NCBI GenBank assembly: GCA_041738285.1
Contig: JBGSQB010000034.1
Location: 1 to 15,593, forward strand
Direction of reading: 5' to 3'
DNA length: 15,593 bases
From: SZUA-521 sp041738285
GTDB taxonomy: Bacteria > Pseudomonadota > Gammaproteobacteria > Pseudomonadales > Azotimanducaceae
This document shows positions 1 to 7,662 of the stretch, piece by piece. The notes beneath the pieces were generated by a model. That model had not been told where the DNA came from. It was given only the letters and a program-made list of their open reading frames with translations, and made no database searches. The position numbers and the translations under genes were made by a program. Every line of letters starts with the position of its first letter. The first letter of the stretch is position 1.

Positions 1-1
1 A

Positions 2-787
2 GGCGCCGCGGTCGTGGTGAACGACCTCGGTGGCGCGCGTGACGGCAGCGGCGCCAGCCACAACATGGCGGACAAGGTCGTGGCCGAGATCAAGGCCGCT
101 GGCGGCAAAGCCGTCGCCGACTACGGCTCGGTGTCTGATCCGGCCCAGGCCAAGGCGATGGTGAAGACCGCCGTCGACACCTTCGGCAAGATCGACATCT
201 GTATCAACAATGCCGGCATCCTGCGCGACAAGTCGTTCAAGAACATGACCGACGACATGTGGGACATCATCATCGCGGTGCACCTGAAGGGCACTTACCT
301 CGTCACCAAAGCCGCCTACGATCAGATGATCGAGCAGGGCCACGGCGGTCGCATCATCATGACGAGCTCCACCTCGGGGCTGCTCGGCAACTTCGGCCAG
401 ACCAACTACGGCGCGGCAAAGGCCGGCACCGCCGGACTCATGCGTTGCCTGTACCTGGAAGGCATCAAGTACGGCATCACCGTCAACGTGCTGGCGCCCA
501 CCGCCATGTCACGTCTGACCGAGGACATCCTGCCCGAGCAGATGAAGGATGCATTCCCGCCCGAGAAGGTTTCACCCGCCGTCGTCTGGCTGTGCACCGA
601 CGAAGCCAAAGACGTGACCGGCCGACAGTTCCTCGTCGCCGGCAACACGGTGTCCCTCTTGTCCTGGCAGATCACGCCGATCGCCTCGAAGGACAACAAG
701 GAGAAACCCTGGGATGTGGCCGAGATCGGCAAGCACATCATCAATGGCAAGGAGAAGTGGCCGCCGATCAACCCGATGCGCGGCTGA
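2..787 (+). CDS. Short-chain dehydrogenase/reductase, MFE-2/HSD17B4-like, 5' end cut by window
   Basis: Probable NAD(P)-dependent 3-hydroxyacyl-CoA dehydrogenase of the short-chain dehydrogenase family. The reading frame is open from base 2, and the visible protein begins inside the Rossmann fold with VVVNDLGGARDGSG, a stretch typical of the dehydrogenase part of peroxisomal MFE-2 (HSD17B4) and related bacterial enzymes. The INNAG motif of the cofactor domain, the serine-rich active-site strand (MTSSTSG) and the catalytic YxxxK (Tyr codon 407-409, Lys codon 419-421) are all present. The N-terminal glycine-rich cofactor loop lies upstream of the window. The C-terminal tail, ending WPPINPMRG, is longer than in plain FabG. 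The CoA-transferase gene follows after 5 bp, so this is an upstream gene of the catabolic operon. The likely step is oxidation of a 3-hydroxyacyl-CoA to the 3-oxoacyl-CoA used by the downstream thiolase. Family confidence is high; substrate is inferred. Confidence 0.9.
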   Translation, partial: GAAVVVNDLGGARDGSGASHNMADKVVAEIKAAGGKAVADYGSVSDPAQAKAMVKTAVDTFGKIDICINNAGILRDKSFKNMTDDMWDIIIAVHLKGTYLVTKAAYDQMIEQGHGGRIIMTSSTSGLLGNFGQTNYGAAKAGTAGLMRCLYLEGIKYGITVNVLAPTAMSRLTEDILPEQMKDAFPPEKVSPAVVWLCTDEAKDVTGRQFLVAGNTVSLLSWQITPIASKDNKEKPWDVAEIGKHIINGKEKWPPINPMRG

Positions 788-792
788 CCTCC

Positions 793-2010
793 ATGCCAGG
801 ACCATTGTCCGGCTTCAACGTGCTGGACCTGTCAGCGGTCGTCTCCGGACCGCTGACGGGCGGCCTGCTTGCCGACCAGGGCGCGAACGTCATCAAAGTC
901 GAACGCCCCGGTGGCGACATTCAGCGCCACGTCGGCAGCCGGCGTAACGGCTACTCGGGCTTCTTCCATGTGTTGAACCGGGGCAAGCGATCCCTTGCTT
1001 TGGACCTTGCCCGCGATGAAGCACGGCCGATCATCGACCGGCTGGCCGGCTGGGCCGACGTCGTCATTCAGAATTTCAGGCCCGGCGTCGCCGACCGCAT
1101 TGGTGTCGGCTATGCACGACTCGCGGCCCTCAATCCAAAGCTTGTTTATCTCTCGATCAGCGGCTTTGGCCAGACGGGCCCCAAGGCGGGCGAGCGGGCT
1201 TACGATCCGATCATTCAGTTCTACTCCGGCGTTGCCGCTGTACAGGGCCGCATTCACCTCGACCATCCGCAGCAGCCGGAACAGGTGAACATGCTGATCC
1301 TCGACAAGTTGACCGCCTACACCGGCTGTCAGGCAATCACCGCCGCACTGCTGGCACGTTCGCGCACGGGCGAAGGACAACACATCGAACTATCCATGCT
1401 CGATACGGCGATTGCGTTCCTTTGGGTGGATACGGCGGCGGACCTCATTCTGCAGGGCGATGGCATCGACCAACGCCCGCCGATCGGCGCGTCGGGCAAT
1501 GTCGCCCAATACAGCGACGGCTGGGGCACCACCATGACGCTGACCGACAGTGAGTTTCACGCGATGTGTGCCGTGTACGGCGTCGATCATGTCGCCGCCG
1601 ATCCGCGCTTTTCGACCCTGGAAGCACGTCAGCGCAATCGCCCGGCGCTGGCCGAGGTGATGATCACCGTGATCGCGCCCGCCGCAAAGAAGATGAGCAT
1701 CGCACAGGCGAGCGAGCGCATGCGCGCGCACGATGTGCCGTTCGCCCGCGCGCGCACGCTGCCGGAACTGGCCGACGACCCGCAGATCCGTCACAACGAA
1801 ATGTTCCGTGATCTCGAACACCCGACCGCGGGCTGGCTGCGCGATGCGCGACCCGCGGCGCGTTTTTCCCGCACGCCGGTACAACCGGGTGCGCCTGCCC
1901 CACTAACGGGTCAGCACAGTCGCGCGATACTGGCAGAGATCGGATTCCAAGACCACATAGAAGCCTGGCTCTCATCCGGCCTCGTCATACAATCGAAGGA
2001 GTCATCATGA
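793..2010 (+). CDS. CaiB/BaiF (family III) CoA-transferase
   Basis: Family III CoA-transferase of 405 residues, the usual size, which moves CoA between carboxylic acids in the cytoplasm. The N-terminus GPLSGFNVLDLS followed by LLADQGANVIKVERPGGD is the classic opening of the family. Other family blocks are RGKRSLALDL (63-72), NFRPGVADRIGVGY (94-107), SISGFGQTGP (121-130) and RTGEGQHIELSMLD (191-204). The catalytic aspartate, which forms an aspartyl-CoA anhydride and thioester in formyl-CoA transferase (Asp169 there), aligns with Asp171 in ILDKLTAYTG. The start at 793 was chosen because the family N-terminus begins there; the same frame is open much further upstream, but that part is a shadow of the dehydrogenase gene. 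No good ribosome binding site precedes it, so it is probably reached by coupling from the gene 5 bp upstream. Its stop overlaps the next start (ATGA). The acid substrate is unknown. Confidence 0.93.
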   Translation: MPGPLSGFNVLDLSAVVSGPLTGGLLADQGANVIKVERPGGDIQRHVGSRRNGYSGFFHVLNRGKRSLALDLARDEARPIIDRLAGWADVVIQNFRPGVADRIGVGYARLAALNPKLVYLSISGFGQTGPKAGERAYDPIIQFYSGVAAVQGRIHLDHPQQPEQVNMLILDKLTAYTGCQAITAALLARSRTGEGQHIELSMLDTAIAFLWVDTAADLILQGDGIDQRPPIGASGNVAQYSDGWGTTMTLTDSEFHAMCAVYGVDHVAADPRFSTLEARQRNRPALAEVMITVIAPAAKKMSIAQASERMRAHDVPFARARTLPELADDPQIRHNEMFRDLEHPTAGWLRDARPAARFSRTPVQPGAPAPLTGQHSRAILAEIGFQDHIEAWLSSGLVIQSKESS

Positions 2011-3101
2011 ATTTCGGCTTCACGGAAGAACAGGAGCTGCTGCGCGATCAGGTGCGCCGCTTCATGGCCGACGCGTGCCCCATGACCCAAGTGCGCACCA
2101 TCATGGCGAGCGACGCCGGTGCAGCCCCGCAATTGTGGAAGCAGATGGCGGATCTCGGCTGGCTGGGTCTTGTGGTGCCCGAGGCACACGGCGGACTCGG
2201 GCTGAAGTGGGTCGACCTCACCGTGGTGCTCGAGGAAACCGGTCGGGGCCTGTCTCCCCTACCGCTGGTCTCGCAAACACTTGCAGCCATGGCGCTGCGT
2301 CGATGCGGCAAGGACGCTCAGCAGAAAGCCTGGTTACCGAAGCTCGCATCGGGTGAGACGGTGGGGACGCTCGCGCTCTACGACGAAGCCAATTGGATCA
2401 GTCCCAATGCGATCACGCTCGCGTTCGACGGCGGTCGCCTCAAGGGAGCCAAGGCGTTCGTGGCCGATGCCGGTGTTGTGGATCTCTTCGTCGTTGCCTG
2501 CCGCGGTCGCGATGGTCTTGCGCTGGCATTGGTGCCACGCACGGCATCCGGTGTGAAGGTCGACCTGCAACCGATGATGGACCGCACCAAACGCATGGGC
2601 ACGTTGACCCTCGATGTCGCGCTCGCGCCCGATCAGCTGATGCCGATGACCGAGACAGATCTCGCCTTCCTCACCGACTGCGGCGCGGTCGCGGTGACCG
2701 CGGAACTGATCGGCGCCGCCGAGGCAACGCTTGCATTGACCACCAACTACGCAAAGGAACGCGTGCAGTTCGGCAACCTCATCGGCAAGTACCAGGGCGT
2801 CAAGCATCGCCTGGCCGAGATGTTCGTCGACATCGAATCGTTCAAGTCGCTGGTCTACTACGCCGCATGGACGGTGGACGATGCGCCGGATGAGCTACCG
2901 CGTGCGGCCTCACTTGCCAAGGCATTCGCATCTGATGCCTGCGCGCGCATCGGCATCGATGGCGTGCAACTGCACGGCGCGATCGGCTTCACGGCCGAAT
3001 ACGATGCGCAGCTCTTTCTCAAACGCACCAAGTGGGCACGGCCCGCCTTCGGGGACTCCGACTATCACTACGAACGCGTCGCCGCGCTGGGAGGCCTGTA
3101 A
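2007..3101 (+). CDS. Acyl-CoA dehydrogenase, probable non-catalytic (beta-type) subunit of a heteromeric enzyme
   Basis: Acyl-CoA dehydrogenase-family protein of 364 residues. The N-terminal helical domain (FTEEQELLRDQVRRF, then LGLVVPEAHGGLG at 53-65) and the C-terminal FAD-contact motifs RVQFG (252-256) and QLHGAIGFTAEYD (321-333) are good. The middle domain is degenerate: the usual TEPxxGSD flavin/substrate strand is replaced by LALYDEANW (122-130). No catalytic glutamate stands at either known position: the MCAD-type site reads RPAFGDSDYH and the isovaleryl-CoA dehydrogenase-type site lacks the ER pair. The next gene has the complementary set of features, so I infer an alpha2beta2 enzyme like the mycobacterial ChsE1-ChsE2 and ChsE4-ChsE5 pairs of cholesterol side-chain breakdown. 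A strong AAGGAG ribosome site (1996-2001) lies 5 bases before the ATG, which overlaps the upstream stop. Its own stop overlaps the next ATG by one base. Confidence 0.9.
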   Translation: MNFGFTEEQELLRDQVRRFMADACPMTQVRTIMASDAGAAPQLWKQMADLGWLGLVVPEAHGGLGLKWVDLTVVLEETGRGLSPLPLVSQTLAAMALRRCGKDAQQKAWLPKLASGETVGTLALYDEANWISPNAITLAFDGGRLKGAKAFVADAGVVDLFVVACRGRDGLALALVPRTASGVKVDLQPMMDRTKRMGTLTLDVALAPDQLMPMTETDLAFLTDCGAVAVTAELIGAAEATLALTTNYAKERVQFGNLIGKYQGVKHRLAEMFVDIESFKSLVYYAAWTVDDAPDELPRAASLAKAFASDACARIGIDGVQLHGAIGFTAEYDAQLFLKRTKWARPAFGDSDYHYERVAALGGL

Positions 3102-4276
3102 TGGACTTCGAACTGTCACCCGCTGAAGAAGCCTTCAGAACCGAAGTCCGCAGCTTCATCAAGGACAATCTGCCAGCGCCGAAACAGCGTGGCAGCGACT
3201 TTCTCGCCCAGTGGTTGACCAAGGTGCGCGCCAAGCGCTGGGTTGGCTTTGCCTGGCCGAAGGAAGTGGGCGGTGGTGGCGGCAGCATCATCGAGCAGGC
3301 GATCCTGAAAGAGGAAATGGCGCTCGCCAAAGCACCGCCGCTCGGCATGTCGATGATGGGCCTGGCATGGGTCGGCCCGGGCATCATTCAGTACGGTACG
3401 CAGGCGCAGAAGGAGCGCTTCATTCCCGACATCCTCGATTCGAAAGTGACCTGGTGCACCGGCTACTCGGAACCCAATCACGGCTCCGACCTCGCATCCA
3501 TTCAAACCAAAGCGGCGCTGACGGCGGACGGCAAACACTACGTGGTCAATGGTCAGAAGATCTGGACGTCGCTCGCGCCGTGGGCCGACTGGATCATTCT
3601 GCTGACACGCACGCAGTTCGACGTCGACGTCAAACACAAGGGGATCACGTGTCTGCTGGTCGACATGAAGTCTCCGGGCCTGGAAGTGCGGCCGATCGAG
3701 AACATGGCTGGTGATCGGCACTTCGCCGAGATCTTCTTCACTGACGTCAAAGTACCAGTCGAGAATCGACTCGGCAAAGAAGGCGAAGGTTGGATGGTGA
3801 CGGTCTCGGCGCTCGCCAACGAGCGTTCGAGTATCGGAGAAGTCACGCAGCTGTACGAGAAACTCGATACGCTGCGCGACCTCGTCAAGCGCACTCGCAA
3901 GAACGGTCAGCCTGCCGCGAAGGATGCGGCGACGCGCCGACGCATCGCCGAGTTCGAAGCGAAGATCGCGGCAATGAAGTACAACGGTATGCGCTACCTC
4001 ACCAAGCAATTGAAAGGCGAGCCGCTCACCAGCGAAACGTCAGTGAATAAACTGCACCGCGCAAGCCTCGAGATCGACATGGACGATTTTGCAGTCGCGC
4101 TCACCGGCGCCGCGGGATTGCAACTCGCCGGCGGCGCGGAAGCCGTGGACAAGGGCAAGTGGGCGAAGTCGAGCCTCGGCTGGCCAAATGTAGTGATCGG
4201 CGGCGGTACGCCCAACATTCAGCGCAACATCATTGCCGAGCGCATTCTTGGATTGCCAAAGGACGGCAGCGACTGA
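3101..4276 (+). CDS. Acyl-CoA dehydrogenase, probable catalytic (alpha-type) subunit of the heteromeric pair
   Basis: Acyl-CoA dehydrogenase of 391 residues, resembling the FadE26/FadE29 type. It should oxidise an acyl-CoA to the 2-enoyl-CoA, passing electrons from FAD to ETF. The middle-domain motif CTGYSEPNHGSDLAS (119-133) and VNGQKIWTS (149-157) are intact. Glu241 in ALANERSSIGE aligns with Glu254 of isovaleryl-CoA dehydrogenase and is the likely base. The MCAD-type position is glycine (IGGGTPNIQR). The RxQFG and QxxGGxG flavin contacts that a homotetrameric enzyme supplies from a neighbouring chain are missing here; a divergent charged stretch (about 255-290) and AAGLQLAGGAE occupy that region. 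The preceding gene supplies the missing motifs. The start at 3101 follows GGGAGG (3089-3094) by 6 bases and overlaps the upstream TAA (TAATG), so equal production of both subunits is plausible. A hairpin follows the stop. Confidence 0.92.
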   Translation: MDFELSPAEEAFRTEVRSFIKDNLPAPKQRGSDFLAQWLTKVRAKRWVGFAWPKEVGGGGGSIIEQAILKEEMALAKAPPLGMSMMGLAWVGPGIIQYGTQAQKERFIPDILDSKVTWCTGYSEPNHGSDLASIQTKAALTADGKHYVVNGQKIWTSLAPWADWIILLTRTQFDVDVKHKGITCLLVDMKSPGLEVRPIENMAGDRHFAEIFFTDVKVPVENRLGKEGEGWMVTVSALANERSSIGEVTQLYEKLDTLRDLVKRTRKNGQPAAKDAATRRRIAEFEAKIAAMKYNGMRYLTKQLKGEPLTSETSVNKLHRASLEIDMDDFAVALTGAAGLQLAGGAEAVDKGKWAKSSLGWPNVVIGGGTPNIQRNIIAERILGLPKDGSD

Positions 4277-4289
4277 GCCGATCGAGCTA

Positions 4290-4319
4290 AGGGGATTCCC
4301 GCGTTCGCGGGATTCCCTT
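4290..4319. repeat. Hairpin in the intergenic gap, REP-like or terminator-like
   Basis: An imperfect inverted repeat sits 13 bases after the preceding stop. The inner arms CCCGCG (4298-4303) and CGCGGG (4306-4311) pair perfectly. The outer arms AGGGGAT and ATTCCCTT extend this to about 14 pairs with one T-T mismatch and one G-T wobble. No run of T follows, so it is a poor intrinsic terminator. The GGGATTCCCGCG core resembles short extragenic palindromes that recur in many proteobacterial genomes. It could act as a partial terminator, an mRNA 3' stabiliser or a REP element; a single copy in the window cannot decide. Confidence 0.55.
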
Positions 4320-4347
4320 ATCAAATTGCATCCCACTCAGGCGCAGT

Positions 4348-4372
4348 CTCCAGCTACCGAGCGAAGCTGGAG
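4348..4372 (+). promoter_or_regulatory. Perfect 8-bp hairpin that covers the ribosome binding site of the third ACAD
   Basis: CTCCAGCT (4348-4355) and AGCTGGAG (4365-4372) are exact inverted repeats with a 9-base loop. The distal end of the right arm, GGAG (4369-4372), is the only plausible Shine-Dalgarno sequence for the ATG at 4379 and lies 6 bases from it. Folding would therefore hide the ribosome site. This could be a translational switch (thermosensor-like, protein-bound or coupled to upstream translation), or a chance palindrome. Confidence 0.45.
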
Positions 4373-4378
4373 TGGATT

Positions 4379-5578
<1,200 letters not shown>

Positions 5579-5591
5579 TCAGGAGATAATC

Positions 5592-6386
5592 ATGGAATTG
5601 CGAGAAGTCATTGGTCGTCGTCGCTCGATCCGCTTCGTCAAGCCCTACAAGATGATCGAGCCCTGGAAGATCCAGATGATGTTCGAGGCGGCGCGCATCG
5701 CATCGCACTGGGGCAACGTGCAATCGCTGAAAGCGGTGGCAGTGTTTCGAGATTCTGCGACGAAAGAAGTGCTCGATGCCATCCGCGGCATGGTGGTGGG
5801 ATGGCAAGTGAAGATCGCGCCATGCGTCATCGTCTGGTACATCGATCCCGGCATGGTCGACCAGCAGTCCGACCGCTTGCGCGAGTTGCTCGAGGTCGGC
5901 GCGCTCGGATTCGGTGACAAGGAAACGAAACGTAAAGGTCTCGAGGAGCAGCTCATTCCCCTGTTCACCAACCTGCTCGCAGGCATGAAGCAGCCTGGGA
6001 TGAGTGAGGTCGACTGCGGCCAAGGTATCGCGCAGGCGACGCTCATGGCCTATGAGCTCGGCCTCGGCACCTGCTGCCTCGGCACACCCAACGGGCCCGG
6101 CATTCTCGAAGCGCTCGGCATTGCCGCACATTGCCGGGTCCTGCTGCTGCAGACCGTCGGCTACCCACTCGAGCATTGGGAAGCCGGTGGTCAGCGACCA
6201 CGCCGTGCATTCGGCGATCTGTTCAAGATGAATCACGGCAGCAAGGCGTTTCCGCGCGACGAAAAGATCGTCGCCGAGCTCACCGCCGGCGGATTGTTTA
6301 CGCGCCCCGCGCCGCTGCCGGAACGCGAAGCCGAACTCGACTTCCTGCAGAAAGCGCTCAACCTGAAGGCCCCAGGCCTGTTGTAG
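5592..6386 (+). CDS. Nitroreductase-family flavoprotein
   Basis: FMN-dependent nitroreductase-fold protein of 264 residues. The N-terminus MELREVIGRRRSIRF has the family's RRSIRxF flavin-binding motif (about 10-15). A second family block, ELGLGTCCLGTP (155-166), corresponds to the usual GLGTCWLG FMN-contact region. The mid-N-terminal A--AS--N-Q block appears as ARIASHWGNVQS (34-45). It is longer than a minimal nitroreductase (about 200), with extra residues near 85-135 and a C-terminal extension after about 215. AGGAG (5581-5585) lies 6 bases before the ATG, and the gene follows the ACAD by 13 bp, so it is co-transcribed with the acyl-CoA genes. A role as a dedicated enoyl or ene reductase, or as a flavin reductase in the same pathway, is plausible but inferred. 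Nitroaromatic reduction is unlikely to be the natural job here. Confidence 0.87.
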   Translation: MELREVIGRRRSIRFVKPYKMIEPWKIQMMFEAARIASHWGNVQSLKAVAVFRDSATKEVLDAIRGMVVGWQVKIAPCVIVWYIDPGMVDQQSDRLRELLEVGALGFGDKETKRKGLEEQLIPLFTNLLAGMKQPGMSEVDCGQGIAQATLMAYELGLGTCCLGTPNGPGILEALGIAAHCRVLLLQTVGYPLEHWEAGGQRPRRAFGDLFKMNHGSKAFPRDEKIVAELTAGGLFTRPAPLPEREAELDFLQKALNLKAPGLL

Positions 6387-6407
6387 ACATCAAACGGGAC
6401 ACGCCCC

Positions 6408-7646
6408 ATGAAAACCAATGCATACATCACTGGCGTCGGCATGACGCACTTCGGCAAGCACATGGAGACCGGCCTCAAGGCATTGGGTGGCGATGCCATC
6501 GTGCAAGCCATCGAGGATGCTGGTATCGACAAGGCCGATATCGAGGCCGCGTTCGTCGGCAATGCCGCGGCGGGACTTCTCACCGGGCAGGAGTGCATCC
6601 GCGGTCAGGTCGTACTACGCGCTATCGGCATCGGCAAGATCCCGGTGGTGAACGTCGAGAATGCATGCGCCAGTGCATCCACCGCACTCAACCAAGCAGC
6701 AGCCATGGTGAGCGCGGGGTTGTACGACATCGTGCTCGCCGTCGGCGTCGAGAAAATGTACAACGAAGACAAGCGCAAAGTGTTCGGCGCCTTCAGTGGC
6801 GCCGTCGACGTCGAGGAGCTCGCCAACATCATGGCGCGCCTGCAGCAGAGCGCGCAGTCGGGCGGCGCGCGTTCGGCCGCATCTGGCGCCGGCGAAAAGC
6901 GTTCCATGTTCATGGACATCTACGCCCAGGCAGCGCGGGCTCACATGAAGGCTTACGGCACCACGGTAGAGCAGTTCGCTGGTGTTTCGGCGAAGAACGC
7001 CTATCACGGCAGCCTCAATCCCCGGGCGCAGTTTCGCGAGGCGCTCACCGTGGAGCAGGTGATGCGCGAACCCATGATCGCCGAGCCGCTCACCCGCCCG
7101 ATGTGCTCGCCGATCGGCGACGGCGGCGCGGCAGTCGTCGTGATGAGCGCGCGCAAGGTCAAGGCACTTGGTCTGTCAAAACAGGCGGTGCGCATCGCGT
7201 CCACGGTGCTCCACTCCGGCTGGGATCGGGCACCGAACGAAAGCGGAGTGTCGGAACTGTGCGCACAGCAAGCCTACGAAGAGGCGGGCGTTGGACCGGC
7301 GGATCTGTCGGTAGTCGAGTTGCACGATGCTTCGGCGCCGGCGGAGATCATCGGCTACGAATCGCTCGGCATCTGCGCCAAGGGCGAAGGGGGTCGACTG
7401 ATCGATGACGGATCCACTCGCCTCGGAGGTCGATTGCCGGTCAACACTTCCGGTGGGCTGCTGCGCAAAGGTCATCCCATCGGTGCCACCGGTATCGCTC
7501 AGATCGTCGAGCTGACGGAGCAACTGCTCGGTCGGAGCGGACCGCGGCAGGTGAAGGGCGCACGCATCGGGCTCGCCCACAACGGTGGCGGCAGCATCGG
7601 CACGGATGCAGCCGCGCAATGCGTGACCATCCTCACGCGGCAATGA
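6408..7646 (+). CDS. SCP-x-type thiolase (acyl-CoA acyltransferase)
   Basis: Thiolase-superfamily protein of 412 residues, matching the thiolase half of sterol carrier protein X, without an SCP2 domain. It should cleave a 3-oxoacyl-CoA with CoA. The nucleophilic cysteine is Cys87 in NVENACASASTAL. The SCP-x signature HDASAPAEIIGYESLG (306-321), with His306, replaces the NEAF motif of classical thiolases. His356 lies in GGLLRKGHPIGATG (349-362). Near the C-terminus the usual CxGGG cysteine is replaced by His391 in LAHNGGG, as is normal in this subfamily. Because the nucleophilic Cys and the two His are present, thiolysis is more likely than the retro-aldol reaction of Ltp2-like relatives, and no DUF35 partner is encoded in this window. 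It starts 21 bp after the preceding stop, with only a weak GGGA ribosome site. Confidence 0.92.
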   Translation: MKTNAYITGVGMTHFGKHMETGLKALGGDAIVQAIEDAGIDKADIEAAFVGNAAAGLLTGQECIRGQVVLRAIGIGKIPVVNVENACASASTALNQAAAMVSAGLYDIVLAVGVEKMYNEDKRKVFGAFSGAVDVEELANIMARLQQSAQSGGARSAASGAGEKRSMFMDIYAQAARAHMKAYGTTVEQFAGVSAKNAYHGSLNPRAQFREALTVEQVMREPMIAEPLTRPMCSPIGDGGAAVVVMSARKVKALGLSKQAVRIASTVLHSGWDRAPNESGVSELCAQQAYEEAGVGPADLSVVELHDASAPAEIIGYESLGICAKGEGGRLIDDGSTRLGGRLPVNTSGGLLRKGHPIGATGIAQIVELTEQLLGRSGPRQVKGARIGLAHNGGGSIGTDAAAQCVTILTRQ

Positions 7647-7662
7647 CAAAGCGAGCAGCGTC

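Noticed and set aside
259..792. Upstream extension of the CoA-transferase frame, which stays open across the dehydrogenase gene
   Set aside because: The predicted residues are Arg/His-rich low complexity with no family similarity, and the transferase N-terminus begins cleanly at 793. It is an out-of-frame shadow in GC-rich DNA.
3116..4009. - strand open frame (297 codons) opposite the second ACAD gene
   Set aside because: Shadow frame; the + strand ACAD motifs are unambiguous.
6408..7646. Ltp2-like aldolase instead of thiolase
   Set aside because: The nucleophilic cysteine and both catalytic histidines are present, and no DUF35 partner gene lies in the window, so thiolase is the better call.
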